DNA from: Chloroflexota bacterium
Lineage (GTDB): Bacteria; Chloroflexota; Anaerolineae; Anaerolineales; VGOW01
Reading direction: 5' to 3'
Assembly: GCA_016215145.1 (NCBI GenBank)
Contig: JACRLA010000092.1
Coordinates: 1 to 9,625 of the forward strand
Length of the DNA: 9,625 bases
Position 1 is the first letter of the stretch, and each line of letters begins with the position of its first letter. A model generated the notes under the pieces. The model was not told the DNA's origin and made no database searches. It saw nothing but the letters and a program-made list of their open reading frames with translations. The translations under genes were made by a program, and so were the position numbers. Shown piece by piece: positions 6,463-9,625 of the stretch.

Positions 6463-6574
6463 ATGTTTCCATGCAGAATAATGATTGGGATCAGAAAAAT
6501 GCTAAACAGCGGATTAGAAAACTGTCCCCCACACCACTCCGAAATTGCAAAGACTTATTTCCGATAATGTCTTT

Positions 6575-6580
6575 TATAAT
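6575..6580 (+). promoter_or_regulatory. -10 box of a probable leaderless promoter for the SH3b gene
   Basis: TATAAT matches the consensus exactly and ends seven bases before the ATG at 6588, so transcription would begin at or next to the start codon. There is no ribosome binding site before the ATG, which agrees with a leaderless message. The -35 region is poor (TTGCAA at 6545-6550 is too far at 24 bases). Confidence 0.45.
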
Positions 6581-6587
6581 TCCCCAC

Positions 6588-7214
6588 ATGAAACACTTCC
6601 TGAAAATCTTCTCTCCTCTCTTTACATTACTCGCGTTAATGTTCTTCGCGTTATTCAATCCTGTCAACGCCTCGCCGTTGATTCAAATCACGCGCATCCC
6701 AACCGAAACGATCCAACCGACGGCTACCTTTGCTGGACCCACAGTTTTTGTCGCCGACCAAGTTAATATCCGCGCCGGTCCCGGAACAGTTTACGATCAG
6801 GTGGGCGTGTTGGTTGCTGGACAGACCGCGCCTGCCTTGGGGCGATCTTCCGACTCGAGTTGGGTGTTGATTCGATACGTTGGCGGACCAAATAACGAAG
6901 CCTGGGTCTATGCCCCACTCGTTGCGATGCGCGCCGGTAAGATCAGTGATCTCAAAGTGATTCAACTGCCGCCGACTCCCACCGTGCCGCCGCCGCCCAC
7001 AGGTGAGGCAGGTGGCGGCGGCGCACCCGCGACGGTGACACCGACTCGGCTGCCGACCTTCACACCCGCGCCGGCTGTGGTTCAACCCACTTTCGCGCCA
7101 GCGCAAACCACAGGCGGCGGCTTCACCGGATTTCCTCCCGCTATCCCCATCCTCTTTTTCTTCGTCGTGGGACTCGGCGCGGGGATTGTGGCGATATTAA
7201 GACAACGGAGCTAA
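6588..7214 (+). CDS. Exported SH3b-domain protein with C-terminal membrane anchor
   Basis: I chose the ATG at 6588 (208 residues) because it begins a clear signal peptide, MKHFLKIFSPLFTLLALMFF, with likely cleavage after VNA (residue 28). The upstream in-frame part (from 6471) has no protein-like character and overlaps the promoter. The mature protein has a bacterial SH3 domain (about 52-114): VNIRAGPGTVYDQVGVL, the typical N-I-R-x-G-P-G start, ending with AWVYAPLV. A long low-complexity Pro/Thr/Gly/Ala stretch follows (127-180), then one hydrophobic helix (about 185-204) with a basic RQRS tail. Such proteins sit on the outer face of the membrane and SH3b domains often bind cell-wall or other extracellular ligands. 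The actual ligand is unknown. Confidence 0.85.
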   Translation: MKHFLKIFSPLFTLLALMFFALFNPVNASPLIQITRIPTETIQPTATFAGPTVFVADQVNIRAGPGTVYDQVGVLVAGQTAPALGRSSDSSWVLIRYVGGPNNEAWVYAPLVAMRAGKISDLKVIQLPPTPTVPPPPTGEAGGGGAPATVTPTRLPTFTPAPAVVQPTFAPAQTTGGGFTGFPPAIPILFFFVVGLGAGIVAILRQRS

Positions 7215-7253
7215 GGGAAATAAAGGAAACGAGGGAAAAATAAGGGAAATAAA

Positions 7254-7372
7254 GTAACTGCTCAGCCGATCCGTCATTGCGAGCGCACTTTGCGAAGCAA
7301 TCTCGGTCGCGCTATGAGATTGCTTCGTCCGCTCCGCGAAGAACGCTCCTCGCAATGACGCTGAGCAGTTAC
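7254..7372. mobile_element. MITE-like 119-bp element with 13-bp terminal inverted repeats
   Basis: The ends GTAACTGCTCAGC (7254-7266) and GCTGAGCAGTTAC (7360-7372) are perfect inverted repeats. Further inside, CGTCATTGCGAG (7272-7283) pairs with CTCGCAATGACG (7349-7360), and CGAAGCAATCTC (7293-7304) pairs with GAGATTGCTTCG (7316-7327), so nearly the whole element folds on itself. The 8-base sequence GAAATAAA lies directly outside both ends (7246-7253 and 7373-7380), as a target duplication would. It carries no coding frame, so it would depend on a transposase elsewhere. The GTCATTGCGAG...GCAATCTC core resembles repeats common in many bacterial genomes. Confidence 0.75.
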
Positions 7373-7377
7373 GAAAT

Positions 7378-7407
7378 AAAAGAGTCGCGCATGATGGCGA
7401 CTCTTTT
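7378..7407. terminator. Bidirectional terminator hairpin
   Basis: AAAAGAGTCGC (7378-7388) and GCGACTCTTTT (7397-7407) form an 11-bp perfect stem with an 8-nt loop. The A- and T-ends give U-rich exits in both directions. It serves the SH3b gene from the left and the desaturase gene from the right, which converge here. The MITE sits directly against its left base. Confidence 0.8.
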
Positions 7408-7455
7408 GTGTTAACCATTTCCTTTGCTTCCCCTCTTTCCTTTATTTCCTTTTTT

Positions 7456-8484
7456 TTATCGCGCCCGTTTCAATTTAAATTTTTTGATATAGCCAAACCC
7501 CACCAACTTGTTCGTCTCTTCGTCCCACAATTTATAAGACATCGTTTTGAAACTCGCCCATAACGTGATGATATTCGCTTGTTGGAAGATCGTGTTTTCC
7601 TTCAAACATTTTTCCAGATTGTAATTAGGGATGCGCGGATTCAAATGATGAATGTGATGAAAACCGATATTGCCGGTGAAGCACTGCAAAATTTTTGGCA
7701 GCTTGTAATACGAACTGCCCTGCATCGCCGCGCGAACATACTGCCATTCGGGGGCGTGATCCCAATACGTTTCTTCAAATTGATGTTGAACGTAGAACAT
7801 CCACACACCGGCTGAACTAGAGAGTGCCATGATCGGAAATTGGATCAGCCAAAACTCTTTGAAGCCAATGAAGTAGCTCAGCACAAGTATCACCGCTAAG
7901 AGCGCCAAATTAGTGTAATGCACGCTGTTGCGTTCGCGCGCTTTGCTTGACGCCGACGAGATGAAGCGATGCGAGATGAAAAACACGAACAGCGGCGCAA
8001 AGAGAAACATAACAAGAGGGTTGCGATAGAGGCGATACTTTAACTTGCCCAACCCACTCAACGCCATATATTCTTTCACTGTCAGCGTCATCACGTCGCC
8101 CACGCCGCGCCGATCTAAATGACCGGATGTGGCGTGATGGATGGCGTGTTCGTGCCGCCATTGAAAATACGGCGTATAGGTGATCACGCCGCAGATCGAT
8201 CCGACGATGTCGTTGGCTTTTTGCGATTTGAAAAATGATCCATGTCCGCAGTCGTGCAGGATGATGAAGATACGCATCGTGAATCCGGCAGTGGGGATGG
8301 CGAGCAAGAGAGTCAACCAGTAGGAATACTGCATACTGAAATACATCAACGCCCACAACGCTACGTAAGGCGCAATCGAATTAATGATCTGCCACACACT
8401 TTTGCGAACGTCCGGGTTCTGGTACTTCGCCACAATTTCCAGCCAAGATTTTTTGGCTTGCATGGGGTCAAAGCTAAATGTCAT
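7456..8484 (-). CDS. Membrane fatty-acid desaturase
   Basis: This 342-residue integral membrane protein has the three histidine boxes that hold the di-iron centre of acyl-lipid desaturases: HDCGH (77-81), HEHAIHH (111-117) and HHIHH (276-280, within GFHHIHHLNPRIPNY). Hydrophobic segments lie at about 37-75, 95-105, 155-172 and 190-230, as expected for the fold with two membrane hairpin pairs. It introduces a double bond into membrane acyl chains using O2 and reduced electron carriers. The closest recognisable group is the bacterial/plant delta-12 (omega-6)-like type, but regiospecificity cannot be fixed from motifs. Start ATG 8482-8484 has AAGGAG six bases before (8491-8496). A strong terminator stands directly upstream of this ribosome binding site. 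Confidence 0.93.
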   Translation of the reverse strand: MTFSFDPMQAKKSWLEIVAKYQNPDVRKSVWQIINSIAPYVALWALMYFSMQYSYWLTLLLAIPTAGFTMRIFIILHDCGHGSFFKSQKANDIVGSICGVITYTPYFQWRHEHAIHHATSGHLDRRGVGDVMTLTVKEYMALSGLGKLKYRLYRNPLVMFLFAPLFVFFISHRFISSASSKARERNSVHYTNLALLAVILVLSYFIGFKEFWLIQFPIMALSSSAGVWMFYVQHQFEETYWDHAPEWQYVRAAMQGSSYYKLPKILQCFTGNIGFHHIHHLNPRIPNYNLEKCLKENTIFQQANIITLWASFKTMSYKLWDEETNKLVGFGYIKKFKLKRAR

Positions 8485-8502
8485 TAGGGTCTCCTTGTTA
8501 AA

Positions 8503-8538
8503 TAAAAACCGCGAAAGTCTCTCATAGACTTTCGCGGT
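8503..8538 (-). terminator. Intrinsic terminator after the glycosidase-like gene
   Basis: Read on the minus strand, ACCGCGAAAGTCT (complement of 8526-8538) pairs perfectly over 13 bp with AGACTTTCGCGGT (complement of 8508-8520) around a 5-nt loop, followed at once by TTTTATTT. This is a textbook intrinsic terminator for the gene ending at 8545. Its T-tract is about ten bases from the desaturase ribosome binding site. Confidence 0.9.
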
Positions 8539-8544
8539 CTGTGA

Positions 8545-9625
8545 TTACTTGATGGTGAACTTTGTATAGTGATACTGGATCAGCCCATCCTTCAAACCCA
8601 TTGTATCACTGCCATCGTCAATATGGTTAGAATTATTTTCGGCTGACCAAGTGAAGATGCGCGTCGGGTCTTGGTTGGTTGTGATCGCGTAATGGAATCG
8701 CGGATAAGGAAGATCGGCGCCGAGCAGAGTGGTGTAAAAATCTTTAATTGCCTCACGCCCGCTGAGGGTGCGCTGCGCGGTGACGTGAATGGCGTTGGGT
8801 TGATAAAGTTGAATCAGTTGATCTACGTCGAATCGATTCAACGCCTCAAAGTATTGATCCACGATGTCGGTAATCGGTGGCGGCGTCACTCCGCCACTGT
8901 CGCCGCCACTTGGGGTGAGGTCAACGTGCCAATCAAATCCCGCCACCGAATCGAACAACGCGCTTTTACCAGGAGATGTTGCCCAATCCCACGAATAGGC
9001 ATTCGCCGCCGCGAGTCCCAAGTCTTTTGCTTTTTGAAAGAAGCGGCGCACGTCGTCGGCGGTGGCTTCCCATCCGCCCGAGCCGTAAGCCGACCCGGTT
9101 GGAACGACGGGACGAATGTGACCGACGAGTGAAGCGTTGTTAAATTCTTGCACGCTGCGCGCCAATTGCGATTCGGGGTTATGCGATTGCTCCCAATACA
9201 CTTGCGGCATATTGAGATCGCACTTCTCTAAAAATTGTCGCCACGGAAATTCGGTGTGGTAAGAAGGGTAACGATACGAACTCAGCGCCACGGGCAGAGT
9301 CGGCAGCCCGGCGCGAAGAACGTTCATAAACGTGGATGCCGCCGCCGCTTTGCCCGATCCTTTGTACTCGCCTTCAGCATCAATGATGTAACCATCGAGT
9401 CCCAATTGATTACAGCGCGTGATCGCCATCTGCGCTTCGCCTTGCGGGTTGTCGCCGTAGACGTAGTGCCAGCCCCACACTTGAATGCCGCGCCGTTTAA
9501 GTTCGTTGACCAGCGGCGGCATTCGATCATTGTTGTTGCGATCTACTCCGGAAGGATAGACCGCGTCGGCGATCTTGATGCACAGATGCGTCAGGTTCGC
9601 CGCCACCGCTTTATCGGCGATTGCC
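8545..9625 (-). CDS. Glycosidase-like TIM-barrel protein with C-terminal NTF2/SnoaL-like domain (5' partial)
   Basis: The frame ends at TAA 8545-8547 and stays open to the window edge, so the N-terminus is missing; the GTG at 9604-9606 is only the first possible start inside the window. Counting from it (353 residues), residues 5-225 resemble a lysozyme-like (GH25-type) barrel: HLCIKIADAV, VWGWHYVYGD (43-52), GYIIDAEGEYKG with acidic pair D76/E78, MPQVYWEQ (133-140) and ANAYSWDWAT. A Gly/Ser/Pro/Thr linker (231-245) leads to an NTF2/SnoaL-like domain (246-353): IVDQYFEALNRFDVDQLIQLY, LSGREAIKDFY, and TMGLKDGLIQYHYTKF. The first domain could cut peptidoglycan or another glycan, but full catalytic proof is lacking. 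The second domain usually binds or turns over small molecules or only serves as a fold. A terminator follows directly. Confidence 0.72.
   Translation of the reverse strand, partial: AIADKAVAANLTHLCIKIADAVYPSGVDRNNNDRMPPLVNELKRRGIQVWGWHYVYGDNPQGEAQMAITRCNQLGLDGYIIDAEGEYKGSGKAAAASTFMNVLRAGLPTLPVALSSYRYPSYHTEFPWRQFLEKCDLNMPQVYWEQSHNPESQLARSVQEFNNASLVGHIRPVVPTGSAYGSGGWEATADDVRRFFQKAKDLGLAAANAYSWDWATSPGKSALFDSVAGFDWHVDLTPSGGDSGGVTPPPITDIVDQYFEALNRFDVDQLIQLYQPNAIHVTAQRTLSGREAIKDFYTTLLGADLPYPRFHYAITTNQDPTRIFTWSAENNSNHIDDGSDTMGLKDGLIQYHYTKFTIK

Larger units (their letters stand above)
7216..7449. repeat. GGAAATAAAGGAAA inverted pair bracketing the 7215-7455 gap
   Basis: GGAAATAAAGGAAA (7216-7229) and its exact reverse complement (7436-7449) flank the intergenic region between convergent genes. 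More GGGAAATAA units lie at 7244-7252. This makes a 14-bp outer inverted repeat around the MITE-like element and the terminator. The gap holds no gene. Confidence 0.6.

Noticed and set aside
6174..6464. Minus-strand frame beginning MLGFWSLGFG
   Set aside because: Its start comes from the AATCCCA repeats read backwards, and the rest is antisense to the methyltransferase.
6471..6587. N-terminal extension of the SH3b protein from ATG 6471
   Set aside because: The extra 39 residues have no protein-like character, overlap the likely promoter, and would put the signal peptide internally.

Overview
The window looks like a chromosomal stretch of an uncultivated Chloroflexota bacterium, most likely Anaerolineae. 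This is inferred from the gene mix: a secreted SH3b protein with a Pro/Thr linker, a double zinc-ribbon protein, a GAF-GAF-GGDEF protein, a stand-alone four-helix-bundle protein, and short dispersed repeats at gene edges. GC is moderate and most genes have a clear AAGGAG ribosome binding site. No rRNA, tRNA, CRISPR array, phage module or transposase was seen.

Left part (1-782, + strand): the C-terminal end of an M20-type metallopeptidase, a hairpin, then a four-helix-bundle (S23/IVP family) gene. A 24-bp perfect inverted repeat separates this part from the next, convergent block.

Central block (783-5482, - strand): four closely spaced genes that probably form one operon. In transcription order they are a GAF-GAF-GGDEF diguanylate cyclase, a zinc-ribbon protein, a D12-class adenine DNA methyltransferase without a restriction partner, and a serine carboxypeptidase (S10). 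The S10 gene carries a perfect 44-bp tandem duplication just after its start codon. This shifts the frame and separates the well-supported start (2314) from the catalytic body.

Right of that (5637-7214, + strand): a class I SAM methyltransferase whose single reading frame is broken by two adjacent in-frame TGA codons, followed at the right distance by a hairpin resembling a bacterial selenocysteine insertion element. Next comes an SH3b-domain exported, membrane-anchored protein that seems to be transcribed leaderless. The 241-bp gap 7215-7455 holds a 119-bp MITE-like element with perfect 13-bp terminal inverted repeats and an apparent 8-bp target duplication, lying against a bidirectional terminator hairpin.

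Right end (7456-9625, - strand): a membrane fatty-acid desaturase, preceded by a strong terminator that ends the upstream gene. That gene is incomplete at the window edge and joins a glycosidase-like TIM-barrel domain to an NTF2/SnoaL-like domain.

The genes do not form a recognisable defence or biosynthetic system. The most interesting signals are the two genes whose reading frames are interrupted in unusual, possibly functional ways (S10 and the methyltransferase) and the MITE.
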